Assembly (NCBI RefSeq): GCF_007786445.1
Contig: NZ_VNJI01000024.1
Coordinates: 1-64,000, forward strand
Source of the DNA: Paenibacillus cremeus
Lineage (GTDB): Bacteria; Bacillota; Bacilli; Paenibacillales; NBRC-103111
DNA: 64,000 nucleotides
Direction: 5' to 3'
Within the stretch, counting starts at the first letter, position 1; each line of letters opens with the position of its first letter. Of this stretch, positions 53,931-63,355 are shown in pieces. Under the pieces are notes generated by a model. That model saw nothing but the letters and a program-made list of their open reading frames with translations, ran no database searches and was not told where the DNA came from. Both the position numbers and the translations under genes were made by a program.

Positions 53931-55985
53931 CTGAGCATCCAACAGTTAATCTATACTTCCTGCCGCAAAAGTATCGGGGGAGGTAACGGCTTTCAAGTTT
54001 TTTCATATACACAAGGACTTACGACACTCGAACTGAGCGAAATTGAGGCGCATTGTGTTTATCTGCCTCCATCTCACTTGCCGTCACAACCGACTTCGAA
54101 AGATATCGAGCGGGACTTTCCCATTGCCTTTACAGCCTTTAACTTATCTACCGGAAAAAGCGTCATCCTCCGTAGCAAGTATATCGGGCAAGACTATTCC
54201 GGAAGGTACGGAAACTACTTTTGTCATGCTTTAATATACGATCGTGCTGAAGTCAATACTCCTGCTATTTGTTACTACGAGTCACCTATTTTTCGGGATA
54301 GACTCACTGAAACTGAGGCTGGAAGAGAGGAGTTACCCTCATACCTTCCCTATATTGAGAAACTGCAAACTGGCGAGCAGCTCACATTGGACACCGTCCT
54401 CTCTTTTGCATCGCGTCGTGAGAAGCCTTTCTGTGCTTTGTTACGCTCCTTCTTAAAAGGATATATGAATGGGAAGAAGTGTGTTTTTACAAGCACCTCG
54501 GAGGAAAATCCCCTCTTTATGGGTGCTCTTCTTACCGTATTGCCTCCTTTTATCAGCAAAAAACTATCTTGGACTACCTATACTCAGCAACCAGTTTCCA
54601 GCCAATATTCGATCTCCGCCGTTTCGCTGGAGGGTGCGCGCTTTTCTCCCTTCCAACTGGAGAATCATCCGGACTACATCTACATAGATCTTAGTCTGCT
54701 GAGTCCAGATATCAAAGGAGTGGTGAACGAGGCGGAATACATCCGAATCCTTATGAACCTTCTCCCTGATGCAAAGCAAACTCGCAAGTTTCTGGAATTT
54801 ATAATCTCGTTCCAGCCTGAAACTATGGAGCAGTTGGACCTCATCTCCTTATTCTATGAGTGTATAAACATTAAAGCTCCTCTTGTTTCAAATCTGATTC
54901 AAATGCCTTGGGGAGAGCATCCTTCATTCTTGGCGAGATTGATTGTTAGTACTTGGGATCAGAGTAATCTAGAAGAGAGATCGATGCTTTTGGAACTCGG
55001 TTTGAATAAATTGACCTCTTCTATGAGTCGAATTAATCAATCTATTCTGCTGCAAGCCCTATGGAAGAGCGCACAGGGTCGCAATTATTTGATTCAGCTT
55101 TTCAAACATAGAGCCGCGTCTATGAAGCAGCTATCAACACTGTTTAATCTCTATGACACGGAGATCTCTAACCAAAATATGGACGATTCGACGACGTTTT
55201 ACCTTAACATCATTAAGGAATATGTCTATCGAATGCCTCAAGATAAATTATTTACGTTCCCGGATCAACTCCATACATTGCTTATGTCCGTTACCCGAGA
55301 TGAGAAGCTATGTGGATCAGAAATTTGTAAGGAATTATTTTACTTATTGGAAAAAGAGTATACGCAAGCCTTCATCCAAGGGAACTCTGCCGAACGATTC
55401 ATGCTGCTAACTTCTGAACCATATGTCAGCATGATGAAATTTCTGGAGCAAATGAGAAAAAGTTTGTTCTTGCCGGTTTCTGGGGTTCCTACTTATTGGC
55501 TTAAGTTGGAGCAAAGACATGAGCTAGAGGATCGAAGCTTCCCTGAATATATTAATCTAGAAGTCCACCAACTGGTAACAATCTACAGCGCCTTCATCCA
55601 TGCTGAACACGCCAAGAGCCCTACTGTGGTCTCTTCAACCGTCGGTTCTTTAATGACATCGCAGGAGAATGATGATTGGTGGTCAGTATGGGCTCAGGAA
55701 TGGGGTTCTATGTACAAATTGGATTCAAAAAGAAGCTATATTTTGCTTGGCAAAACAATATGCATGTATCCGACTGAGCCTGTTCTTCTCACACTTCTGG
55801 ATTCCTTACCACCGAATGAAAATAAACAGGTGAAGAAGATCATGGCCAAATATGTACCATCGCCGCAGTTCAGTTATAATACTAATGGTTTTAGATTTAT
55901 TAATAAAAGAACAAAACGGCGATACGGGATTATCGGGATCCTAGAAAATATTTTTCATAGCATTACAAGACGGGGGAAGCTTTAG
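53931..55985 (+). CDS. GAP1-like (GTPase-associated protein 1) protein, probably starting at CTG
   Basis: A protein of 684 residues. The N-terminal domain reads QQLIYTSCRKSIGGGNGFQVFS, later SVILRSKYIGQDYSGRYGNYFCHALIYD, matching the GAP1-N2 domain as I recall it from predicted GTPase-based conflict systems. The remainder is helical (GAP1-M/C-like) without clear motifs. The start is a CTG at 53931, six bases after GAGGTGA; the first ATG/GTG/TTG in frame is TTG at 54078, which would cut off the conserved QQLIYTSCR segment. It probably binds one or both GTPases. Confidence 0.75.
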   Translation: MSIQQLIYTSCRKSIGGGNGFQVFSYTQGLTTLELSEIEAHCVYLPPSHLPSQPTSKDIERDFPIAFTAFNLSTGKSVILRSKYIGQDYSGRYGNYFCHALIYDRAEVNTPAICYYESPIFRDRLTETEAGREELPSYLPYIEKLQTGEQLTLDTVLSFASRREKPFCALLRSFLKGYMNGKKCVFTSTSEENPLFMGALLTVLPPFISKKLSWTTYTQQPVSSQYSISAVSLEGARFSPFQLENHPDYIYIDLSLLSPDIKGVVNEAEYIRILMNLLPDAKQTRKFLEFIISFQPETMEQLDLISLFYECINIKAPLVSNLIQMPWGEHPSFLARLIVSTWDQSNLEERSMLLELGLNKLTSSMSRINQSILLQALWKSAQGRNYLIQLFKHRAASMKQLSTLFNLYDTEISNQNMDDSTTFYLNIIKEYVYRMPQDKLFTFPDQLHTLLMSVTRDEKLCGSEICKELFYLLEKEYTQAFIQGNSAERFMLLTSEPYVSMMKFLEQMRKSLFLPVSGVPTYWLKLEQRHELEDRSFPEYINLEVHQLVTIYSAFIHAEHAKSPTVVSSTVGSLMTSQENDDWWSVWAQEWGSMYKLDSKRSYILLGKTICMYPTEPVLLTLLDSLPPNENKQVKKIMAKYVPSPQFSYNTNGFRFINKRTKRRYGIIGILENIFHSITRRGKL

Positions 55986-55988
55986 GAA

Positions 55989-57809
55989 ATGGAAGCCATC
56001 TTGATAGTTATTGGTATTCTAATATTGCTCGGAATTATAGGGTTTATTTTTTACGCACTTATTTACGCAATTAAGATTGCTTTTCTCATTGTCGCAGTTC
56101 TTTTATTGGGCGCCATTGGCATCGTTTGCGGTATTGTTTACGGTTTGATCCACTCTTTGCTACTGTTTAATGTATGGTTTACTGCTTATTTTAGACATTT
56201 CCATACCGCGATCCGTTATGCTAACGAACAGAGAAATGAAATTTACGAATTGGGTTATTCAGGTGCTAGAAGATCAGAAAAGTCGGATGAAAATTTTGAC
56301 GCAATCATTTCAGATGCTTTCGAGGGCGGAAATTTTTTTGGACGCTATATTTCTTTCGGTTCTTTCGGCAATATTATTCATCTGTTTGGTATGTTGATTT
56401 ACTCTGTTATCTATTCCATATATTTTGTCATTTATATAAGCCTGTGCTTTTGTGTTGGGTGTGTATATTCAATTGCCTATACACCCTACTTCTATTGGAA
56501 ATTTTTCGTAGTGAGAAGAGTATTTACTTCATTCTCACGTGCACGCGGCGCACTCCGGAGTGAAGCTAGAACAGTCGTTCCGCATCATAATATATGGGAA
56601 CAGGCGGGGCTTAAAGCGTTAGGCTACCCGATGATGGTCCTCTTTGTTTATATTCATAGTGTCCTGTTTATAATCGTTTTTCCGTTTGCGCTTACTGCTT
56701 TCATACTCGTTTGGAGTTATGAACGTTTATACAAACTGTTTTTTTCGACTTTTGCCATATGTCCGTCATGCTACATTAAGATGAGCTTCCCATCCTATAT
56801 GTGTGGTTTCTGTCATAAGGTACATGACGATGCACGCCCCTTTTTCACGCATATTTTGTATAAAAAGTGCAACTGTAGCCATAAGCTGCCCGTGAGTATT
56901 CTTAGCCATAGATCGACTGTTAACAAATGTATTTGTACAAGTTGCAGGACACCCATTGAGGCTGCCGAGAACAAGCCTCTTTGCATCCCCGTGATAGGTG
57001 GACCATCGGTAGGCAAAACTTGCTTTGTTACTTCTACGTTGAATAGCTACATTGAACAAATGGCATTGCCAAACAGTCTGCAGGTCAAATTTGCTTCATC
57101 ATCAGCTGCAAAACAATTTAAAACATTAAGCGATGACATGAAAAAAGGCATCCTGCCCCCAAAGACCCAGAGGACCAAACTGTTCGATATGAATTTGGTA
57201 ATCTCTAATGGGAAATTCAAGGTGGATCGAATGCTTAACATCTATGATATTGCGGGTGAAAACTTCGGGAGCAGTGACAAGCTTGCACAGTATAACTACT
57301 ACGGGTATAGCCACGGGTTTGTTTTTTTAATCGACCCGTTCTCCATTAAGGCAGTTGCCGCCGAGTATCGTAAACAAAAAGACTACAAAAAAGTTCGCAC
57401 CAGCATCACGGATTTGTCTGATGCCTTTGATATCCTAATTCTCAACCTTGAAAAATATTATGGTATAAAGCCTGATGAAATCATCAATAAACCATGCGCT
57501 GTCATTATTAACAAGTTAGATGCCTTTGATCTAAATTATAGGATCGGCAGCGTCGCCATTTCCGCTCTAATCGATTCTGACCAACGCTTAAGCAGAGGAG
57601 AGGCTGAGAATATCCTTTGCAGGAAATTTCTTGAGGATTACGGAACCGCGGGATTTTTGATGAAGCTTGAGCATAAGTTTCGGCATGTTCAATACTTTGC
57701 CTGCAGTTCCATTAGCAATACACCTGATGTAAAACAAAAAAATATCCCTGGAACCTTAAAGTCCTTAACCTGGATCCTTGAAAATGTTGATAAAAGTTTG
57801 GTGAGATGA
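55989..57809 (+). CDS. Membrane-anchored zinc-ribbon GTPase B
   Basis: A 606-residue protein. Hydrophobic segments at about residues 3-58, 127-168 and 210-245 make several membrane helices. Zinc-binding Cys follow at 258/261, 272/275, 294/296 and 314/316/319. The GTPase domain has Walker A GGPSVGKT (337-344), the switch motif IYDIAGENF (Asp420) and the specificity motif INKLDAFD (NKLD, 508-511), all intact. It starts three bases after the GAP1-like stop. With the soluble GTPase A it forms the two-GTPase core of the operon, with this one at the membrane. Confidence 0.82.
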   Translation: MEAILIVIGILILLGIIGFIFYALIYAIKIAFLIVAVLLLGAIGIVCGIVYGLIHSLLLFNVWFTAYFRHFHTAIRYANEQRNEIYELGYSGARRSEKSDENFDAIISDAFEGGNFFGRYISFGSFGNIIHLFGMLIYSVIYSIYFVIYISLCFCVGCVYSIAYTPYFYWKFFVVRRVFTSFSRARGALRSEARTVVPHHNIWEQAGLKALGYPMMVLFVYIHSVLFIIVFPFALTAFILVWSYERLYKLFFSTFAICPSCYIKMSFPSYMCGFCHKVHDDARPFFTHILYKKCNCSHKLPVSILSHRSTVNKCICTSCRTPIEAAENKPLCIPVIGGPSVGKTCFVTSTLNSYIEQMALPNSLQVKFASSSAAKQFKTLSDDMKKGILPPKTQRTKLFDMNLVISNGKFKVDRMLNIYDIAGENFGSSDKLAQYNYYGYSHGFVFLIDPFSIKAVAAEYRKQKDYKKVRTSITDLSDAFDILILNLEKYYGIKPDEIINKPCAVIINKLDAFDLNYRIGSVAISALIDSDQRLSRGEAENILCRKFLEDYGTAGFLMKLEHKFRHVQYFACSSISNTPDVKQKNIPGTLKSLTWILENVDKSLVR

Positions 57810-58253
57810 TTGTAACTGGAATGTAGATGCGGCGAACACGTCACTTTTTGAAACAATATGGGGGAGATCGACTAATACGAGGCAAAATTTTTAAGGGTGC
57901 TCTCGAGGGTTGATGAAACTTAAACATAAAGACTTCTCGCGAGTGTGAACAAAAACTTGTGAGAAGTCTCTTTTTAAATTGTTAATGATTTCCGCCATCG
58001 TTTTTGACGCTGTTTACTGATAGTTGCTGCATTATAATTACCTGGCCTAAATATTGTCGTGGGAGCAGGCCTCGCGGGTAAGATGATCTACTGTATTCAG
58101 GGTGTCGGTCGGACAATGCCAAGGGAACCACTGTCTACACCTCGTAATGGTGGAACTTCGCTGAAATTCGCTATTGAATTTTTAACATACCATGATTGAA
58201 TTCAACCACAGTAAGTAATGTGCTTTTGAAGAAATAAAACCGGACGTATTGAA
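57810..58253. other. Gap with the operon terminator
   Basis: It contains the terminator at 57930-57975. The remainder has no supported gene and no obvious repeat. Confidence 0.5.
57930..57975 (+). terminator. Rho-independent terminator of the GTPase operon
   Basis: AGACTTCTC (57930-57938) pairs with GAGAAGTCT (57961-57969), with a partial inner stem, followed by CTTTTTAAA. It lies 120 bases past the stop of GTPase B. Confidence 0.8.
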
Positions 58254-58553
58254 ATGAGCGATCTTTTGAAAGATTTCCATAAGGAAATGATCAATATTTA
58301 TTATAAAGCCAAGAAAGAAACCGGTTATAATGCCACTCGATATCTACAGATGCTCGTCTCCCCAGAGGCCTCCCTACATACTGCAAAGAAGTTCGTTTCT
58401 TCCAGCCATCCGAGCGATGGATATGCCGAGTTGTGGGAAAGGGGCAGACTCGATCTTACGGTGGAAGCGCTTGTCGCCTATACACCTAAGTTCAAACAAC
58501 TTTTCACGGAAGAAGAGATTTCTTTCGCTCGCTCAAGGCTTGAGAAATCCTGA
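58254..58553 (+). CDS. Small conserved protein, function unknown
   Basis: A 99-residue helical protein starting MSDLLKDFHKEMINIYYKAKKETGYNATR, with HPSDGYAELWERGRLDLTVEALV and FTEEEISFARSRL. The pattern (NIYYRAK ... GYTALWERGRLDLTVEA ... LFTEEE) is one I recognise as a recurrent small protein of accessory regions, but no function is known to me. The ribosome site is weak. It has no clear partner; it follows the GTPase operon after 440 bases. Confidence 0.65.
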   Translation: MSDLLKDFHKEMINIYYKAKKETGYNATRYLQMLVSPEASLHTAKKFVSSSHPSDGYAELWERGRLDLTVEALVAYTPKFKQLFTEEEISFARSRLEKS

Positions 58554-58758
58554 TATATCGCTCAATAAGCCCTCTAGACGTTTCTTCGTATATCGTACTT
58601 AACTCCAAAAGACGGCTTTTTTGAGCAGCAAGCCGAAGTAGATATGTTACAAAGCCATACCTATCCGCTAAGGGTATATTGAAAGATGAAAGAGATCGTG
58701 CGATTGCTCTAATAAAAACTAAGCGATCCAGCATAATAACTTACCAGGATGTGGCACC

Positions 58759-58947
58759 ATGAGATATTTGTTTAACTGGAAATATTGGATTCTTTTTTTT
58801 CTTGTTACATTTACGTTAAAATTGGGTCTAAAAGAACTGATGGATTATCACCTTTCGGCAATGCTGATGTTAGAAAGCATGGCACTTCTATGCTTCTTTG
58901 CCATCATACATATGGCATATCATGAAGGAAGAAATAGCAGGGATTAA
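58759..58947 (+). CDS. Small two-helix membrane protein
   Basis: A 62-residue protein with two hydrophobic helices (YWILFFLVTFTLKLGL and MLMLESMALLCFFAIIHMAY), separated by a short polar loop. Ribosome site CAGGATGTGG before the ATG. No family is recognised. Confidence 0.55.
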   Translation: MRYLFNWKYWILFFLVTFTLKLGLKELMDYHLSAMLMLESMALLCFFAIIHMAYHEGRNSRD

Positions 58948-59143
58948 GGTGAAAAGTTGTGATAAAACAACAAACTGGGGTTTGCAGATATTAGACGAAT
59001 GATGGTCTGGATGCATCGGTATCGATTCAAGGTAAGTTTGGACTCAAGGAGTGAATTTCAGGTTTTAAAACCCGATTCCAATTCTACAGATAGTGCATAG
59101 TAGATAGTTCTTATTGATTTATGTTAGATTAATGGAGGTATTG

Positions 59144-60151
59144 ATGGATCTGATTCAATTTCGAGCCAGAAGAAATAGCCCATACAACAATCTAAGTGAT
59201 TTTGCCTTACTTGAGAAAATGGAGCAAGAGGCCTGGGAGCGTAACGAGCAGGAGTCCACATATGAGTTAAAAGAACGACTCTTTTATTTAAACTTGAGAA
59301 TGTGGGAGATCAAACCGGAAGAGGAGTTTTATCGTAACTCCATTGCCAGAATTGTATTGGATCTTGGATGGGACTTAAAACGAAGTAAAGTGAATTATGA
59401 GCAGGCATACCAGTTCTTTGAGGACTTGATCACACTACAGAAGCCAAGGGCATTTCCCGTAGCTAATTATAGGTTAGGGTTTATCGATTTTTACAACAAT
59501 CGATATCAAGCGGCCATACGTCATTTTGAAAAAGCGCTAAATCCACCTAAGCTACACGATGACCGACGTCCGTTGCCGCACGAAAAGCTTTCGGAATCGC
59601 AGAGAATGAAAGCACAAGCACAACTTGCAATTGCTTATGCAAAGTACAGCGTACTGGCTGCGCGCAAAGCGAAGGTAATGTACGAAAACTTGGGAAGTCC
59701 GGACGAACATGATCTGGATTATATATTGATTCTGGAAAAAGATATCCTAAAGGAAGAGGAAAAGCCTTATACATGCTTGTCTACAGTTGGTAAGCGTCAT
59801 ATTTCGGAGCAAGAATTTAGAGAATTGCGAAGTAGAACGGACACTTTTATATTAGATAGCACTAGTCTAGAGGACAAGAAGTTGTATATTCATGGGAATG
59901 TTTGTAAATTATCTCCGAGGCGAATGGCTATCTTGGAGGTTTTGTTTACCCAAATGAGACCAGTTCCGCAGAGAGAGTTGTCTGACCAACTAAACATTTC
60001 CCAAGTAAGCAAATATATGAATGACCTAAAGGAAGATCTTATACGAAGTGGCCTTCCAGAACAAACTATCTTAGCTAATAATGGGTATATTATCAATCAT
60101 CCAAATCCTATGCTCATTTATAGTGCAAATGATCCCAAATATATGATGTGA
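59144..60151 (+). CDS. TPR-like regulator with C-terminal DNA-binding region
   Basis: About 335 residues from the ATG at 59144, which has GGAGG five bases upstream (an in-frame ATG at 59114 does not). Tetratricopeptide-like helices fill residues 20-200 (VANYRLGFIDFYNNRYQAAIRHFEKALNPP). A winged-helix-like segment follows in the last 80 residues (LSPRRMAILEVLF; QRELSDQLNISQVSKYMNDLKEDL). It could be a transcription regulator in which the TPR part binds a peptide or partner. It is followed by a hairpin. Confidence 0.6.
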   Translation: MDLIQFRARRNSPYNNLSDFALLEKMEQEAWERNEQESTYELKERLFYLNLRMWEIKPEEEFYRNSIARIVLDLGWDLKRSKVNYEQAYQFFEDLITLQKPRAFPVANYRLGFIDFYNNRYQAAIRHFEKALNPPKLHDDRRPLPHEKLSESQRMKAQAQLAIAYAKYSVLAARKAKVMYENLGSPDEHDLDYILILEKDILKEEEKPYTCLSTVGKRHISEQEFRELRSRTDTFILDSTSLEDKKLYIHGNVCKLSPRRMAILEVLFTQMRPVPQRELSDQLNISQVSKYMNDLKEDLIRSGLPEQTILANNGYIINHPNPMLIYSANDPKYMM

Positions 60152-60157
60152 TCAATT

Positions 60158-60187
60158 ACAGCGCCTTTGTCAAGGGTGCTGTTTTTG
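60158..60187 (+). terminator. Probable terminator
   Basis: CAGCGCCTT pairs imperfectly with AAGGGTGCTG, followed by TTTTTGTTT. Confidence 0.55.
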
Positions 60188-60254
60188 TTTACCTTACAAT
60201 CCCTGTAACCCTCCTTTTCTATAATGGACTTAACACATTGAAGGAGGTTATTAA

Positions 60255-61025
60255 GTGATGGAATATTTCAAAAAGTCTTTAGTGGAGTTGTTAAGCATTC
60301 AAGGGGTTAGCGGTAACGAGAAAAACGTAGCTAGATATGTGACATCGAAGCTGGCTGAAAATCAATTTCTTGTTCAGGTTGACAATTATGGCAATGTCTT
60401 GGCTGAACGTAGCTTTGGAATAGGTTCAGTTATTTTGCTTTCGGCTCATATGGATACAGTGGATTCCTTTGCTCCAGAACGAAAACTCCTATGGCAAGGA
60501 GACATGCTACGTAGTTCGGAGGGGATTTTGGGCGCAGATGATCGAGCTGGAATAGCTATTATCCTAGAAGTGATTCGAAGAATAAACATGGGTGAGGAAT
60601 TCAACGGGACAATTAAGGTCGCTTTTACTTGTGAAGAAGAAATCGGCAGGGTAGGGTCAAGCCAAATATCTCGTGAATGGCTACATGGCGTAGATACGGC
60701 AATTGTCGCGGATCGACGAAACCGAAGAGATATCGTGACATCTTGCCGTTGGATGGCATTTTGCCCAGAAGAAATAGGGTTATTTTGGGAGCAAGTTGGG
60801 AAACAGATCGGAGTAACCGATTGGAAAGCGTGCCAAGGGGGCATTAGCGATGCAGTAACCTATGCTCAGCACGGACTTCCTAGTGTTAATTTATCTTGTG
60901 GGTATAAGTACGAGCATACAGACTTTGAGGAACTGCATGTACCTTCTGCGTTAGATACGGTGGATCTTATCGTAGGTGGAATCAAGGGGTGGAGTCTGGT
61001 TACAGATGTTGTAAGGTGCTTGTAA
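60255..61025 (+). CDS. M20/M42-like zinc peptidase
   Basis: A 256-residue protein. It starts MMEYFKKSLVELLSIQGVSGNEKN and has the metal-binding motifs LSAHMDTVDS (His and Asp), GADDRAGIAI (bridging Asp), FTCEEEIGRVGS (Glu pair) and IVADRRNRRDIV (Asp). C-terminal His lies in EHTDFEELHVPS. The layout is like short M20/M42 peptidases; these are usually about 340 residues or more, and the lid domain is largely missing here. GGAGG lies before the GTG start; an ATG follows directly. It would cut a small peptide or amide in the cytoplasm. Confidence 0.82.
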   Translation: MMEYFKKSLVELLSIQGVSGNEKNVARYVTSKLAENQFLVQVDNYGNVLAERSFGIGSVILLSAHMDTVDSFAPERKLLWQGDMLRSSEGILGADDRAGIAIILEVIRRINMGEEFNGTIKVAFTCEEEIGRVGSSQISREWLHGVDTAIVADRRNRRDIVTSCRWMAFCPEEIGLFWEQVGKQIGVTDWKACQGGISDAVTYAQHGLPSVNLSCGYKYEHTDFEELHVPSALDTVDLIVGGIKGWSLVTDVVRCL

Positions 61026-61057
61026 GACAATAGCGATATGAGAGGGGAGAGATCAAC

Positions 61058-61930
61058 ATGCACTATGTCTTTGTTTATGGAACACTCTGCCAGCAAGAGA
61101 GGAACCACAAAGTACTTGGTACATCACATTGCGTATCGGTATATGCCAGAGTAAATGGGCAGATCATAGACACGGGTTTTGGTTTTCCTGGACTTGTGGA
61201 AGAAGAGGGCACGGTTGTTGGGGAGCTTTATGAGATTTCTGAAGACACATTGCAATCTTTGGATACGCTAGAGGGTTATTATGGGCCGAACAATCCTCAT
61301 AATTTGTATGAACGAAAAAATATCGAGGTAACGACTGATAAAAGGATCTATTCCGCATGGACATACACTTATTGCGTTGATACCGATGGATTACCGCGCT
61401 TTTCCGACTGGAAGCTGAGGAGCTTGGAAAGAGAGTCGCACGTAGTATATTTTGCCTATGGTAGTTGCGCAGATATGAAACGAATCGTAGCTGCAGGTAG
61501 GGAGCAAGACTTTAGTGAGGTCATCGGTTGTGGCATCCTGAATGGGTTTAACCTTCAGTTTTCAAAGTATTCTTCTGACGGTAATCGAGCGGATGTAGTG
61601 GAAACGGGAGGCCATACTGAAGGGAAGCTTTATCAAATCTCTTCGGATGTGTTAACTGGTTATTTATATAGTAGAGAAGGAGTATACACGAAGGCATATC
61701 GTCCAATTATTGTTAACGTTGCACATGCATTAGACCTATTAGACCCAGATCAGTCGGTAGAGGCTGTAACCTTTGTAGCCGTGAGTAAGTCTGAGGAGCA
61801 ATCCCCTCCGCTTGAGTACATGGAGGAAGTGCTGCGCGGCTTAAAACCAATCGTGTCTGAAATGTATTACGGTGCATTGTTACATCGATTTGTACATGAG
61901 TTTGAATTCGAGAATAAGGAGTGGTTATAA
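61058..61930 (+). CDS. Double gamma-glutamylcyclotransferase-like protein
   Basis: A 290-residue protein that looks like two AIG2/gamma-glutamylcyclotransferase-type beta-barrels in tandem. The first begins YVFVYGTLCQQERNHKVLG (YGTL), with GELYEISEDTLQSLDTLEGY; the second begins YFAYGSCADMKRI (YGS), with GKLYQISSDVLT near residue 190. Catalytic Glu of the family is expected in the DTLEGY segment of the first copy. The fusion of two copies is uncommon. It might process gamma-glutamyl peptides. GAGGGGAGAG precedes the ATG. Confidence 0.8.
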   Translation: MHYVFVYGTLCQQERNHKVLGTSHCVSVYARVNGQIIDTGFGFPGLVEEEGTVVGELYEISEDTLQSLDTLEGYYGPNNPHNLYERKNIEVTTDKRIYSAWTYTYCVDTDGLPRFSDWKLRSLERESHVVYFAYGSCADMKRIVAAGREQDFSEVIGCGILNGFNLQFSKYSSDGNRADVVETGGHTEGKLYQISSDVLTGYLYSREGVYTKAYRPIIVNVAHALDLLDPDQSVEAVTFVAVSKSEEQSPPLEYMEEVLRGLKPIVSEMYYGALLHRFVHEFEFENKEWL

Positions 61931-61931
61931 C

Positions 61932-62753
61932 TTGGATAAACATATTGAAAAATGTATAGAAATGAGCATGACGAGGCTAGTCCATGCTCTCAAAACTAGA
62001 GGCTTTCATGTCGGACATTTGACAAACCAATTATGGTTAAAGGGTGGTTCTGGCCGCCATGATCAACGGTACCTCAGGGAGGTCCTTGGCGCAGCTCAGA
62101 TTGGCTTTAGGGAGCAAGAAGAGATGTTCATCCTGGAATCTTTCCTGCTTACCGAGGAGGTTATCGATCGAATTGAAATGTACAAGGCGTATAATCAAGA
62201 ATCTTGGTGTCCGTTGGAGTTGCAATCCTGGAAAGCTTTTACGAAAAGAAGACATGGTCTCAAATTAGATACTTTAACACTGGACCCTGGGGTGTCCTAC
62301 TTAATTAAGCAATTGAGTCACGCCGGGATTTTGACCATGATGAGCTGTGACGGGCATGGGAGGTCAAGTCCAAAGATCTGGTTTTCGGGATTATTCAGCG
62401 CCGCGTGGTTTGAAATCATTATTAATAAGTTAATGAAACTTGAGGGACTGCATTATACGTGGATTGTCGAAGAAGATACTCGAAACTACAGAATCTTAAC
62501 AGCCAGAAAATTACGTGGAGAACAGTGGGACCGGCGACATGTACAGGAGGATTCCATAAAGCTTGGAGAATGGTTTGCAGAACATGCAAAAGAACTACGT
62601 GAGAACAAACAATGTATTTATAAGCACCGTAGTATGAAAGCACGGGCGACTAGCTTAGTGGACAATTACGATGAGCTTAAAAATTGGATGAACGGGATAT
62701 ACAGTTCTTATATAGATGAAAGCCAGGTCGTTGTACAGAGTCTACCTTGGTAA
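61932..62753 (+). CDS. Hypothetical protein, probably starting at TTG
   Basis: About 273 residues. I use the TTG at 61932 (LDKHIEKCIEMSMTRLVHAL) because AAGGAG lies ten bases upstream and it follows the previous stop by one base; an in-frame ATG at 61872 would overlap that gene by 58 bases. It contains GVSYLIKQLSHAGILTMMSCDGHG and YTWIVEEDTRNYRILTARKLRG. I do not recognise the family. It is probably cotranslated with the gamma-glutamylcyclotransferase-like protein. Confidence 0.65.
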   Translation: MDKHIEKCIEMSMTRLVHALKTRGFHVGHLTNQLWLKGGSGRHDQRYLREVLGAAQIGFREQEEMFILESFLLTEEVIDRIEMYKAYNQESWCPLELQSWKAFTKRRHGLKLDTLTLDPGVSYLIKQLSHAGILTMMSCDGHGRSSPKIWFSGLFSAAWFEIIINKLMKLEGLHYTWIVEEDTRNYRILTARKLRGEQWDRRHVQEDSIKLGEWFAEHAKELRENKQCIYKHRSMKARATSLVDNYDELKNWMNGIYSSYIDESQVVVQSLPW

Positions 62754-63062
62754 TTTAATAGATGATAAAAATGAATTAGACACTCGGTAGGTTTTGGTCA
62801 CGAGGCCAGTCTCTGACAAAGGGAGAAATAATCGATCAAACTTTACCGAAGTCTTTCTAAAATATGAACGAGTGCAGTTCCAAATTCGGGATAAGGTCGA
62901 TACCTTTATTCGAGAAGCGAAGGTACACGGCGAGAGCGATTTTGTTATGGGTGGCGGCATTGCATGTGGCTGCTTGATGCCGCCAAAGCGATAAAATGTA
63001 TGTGTAATCAGAATGCATCGACTGCATGAAAAATGTGTTTCAATCGTTTGGGGGGAATGAGA
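62754..63062. other. Gap, possible fragment only
   Basis: A 66-codon frame at 62794 (VTRPVSDKGRNNRSNFTEVF) lacks a ribosome site and family match. Nothing else is seen. Confidence 0.3.
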
Positions 63063-63254
63063 ATGGGGAAGATTTATGAATTTGCGCAAAACAGTAAGCC
63101 GGTGGAGCGGGAAAAGGACAAGGACGACTTCTACGCCGGCATGAAACAGTACTTCCTGACCCTCGGTATCCAGACGGCAGAAAAACTAGGCTCATCATAC
63201 AAGTGCTCTGTTTCTATGGGATGTACATTGGCATTCGCCAAATGGCGGCCTTAG
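63063..63254 (+). CDS. Small hypothetical protein, possibly frameshifted
   Basis: A 63-residue frame from ATG at 63063 (MGKIYEFAQNSKPVEREKDKDDFYAGMKQYFLTLGIQTAEKL). GGGGGGAATGAG lies upstream. The front is polar and helix-like, the end (SVSMGCTLAFAKWRP) seems out of frame with it, so the gene may be decayed. The two small genes that follow have a similar style, suggesting a phage- or plasmid-like set. Confidence 0.45.
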   Translation: MGKIYEFAQNSKPVEREKDKDDFYAGMKQYFLTLGIQTAEKLGSSYKCSVSMGCTLAFAKWRP

Positions 63255-63355
63255 ACGAGGAGAGAGCTCGGGGATAGGTTGTTTAATAAGGCCGTTTTTG
63301 GAACCGAGATCGTTATTAGAAAGCAGCAGAATGATGGAGACGAACAAAAGGATCG

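Noticed and set aside
58504-58734. 76-codon minus frame after the small conserved protein
   Set aside because: It overlaps the supported plus gene and has no minus-strand ribosome site.
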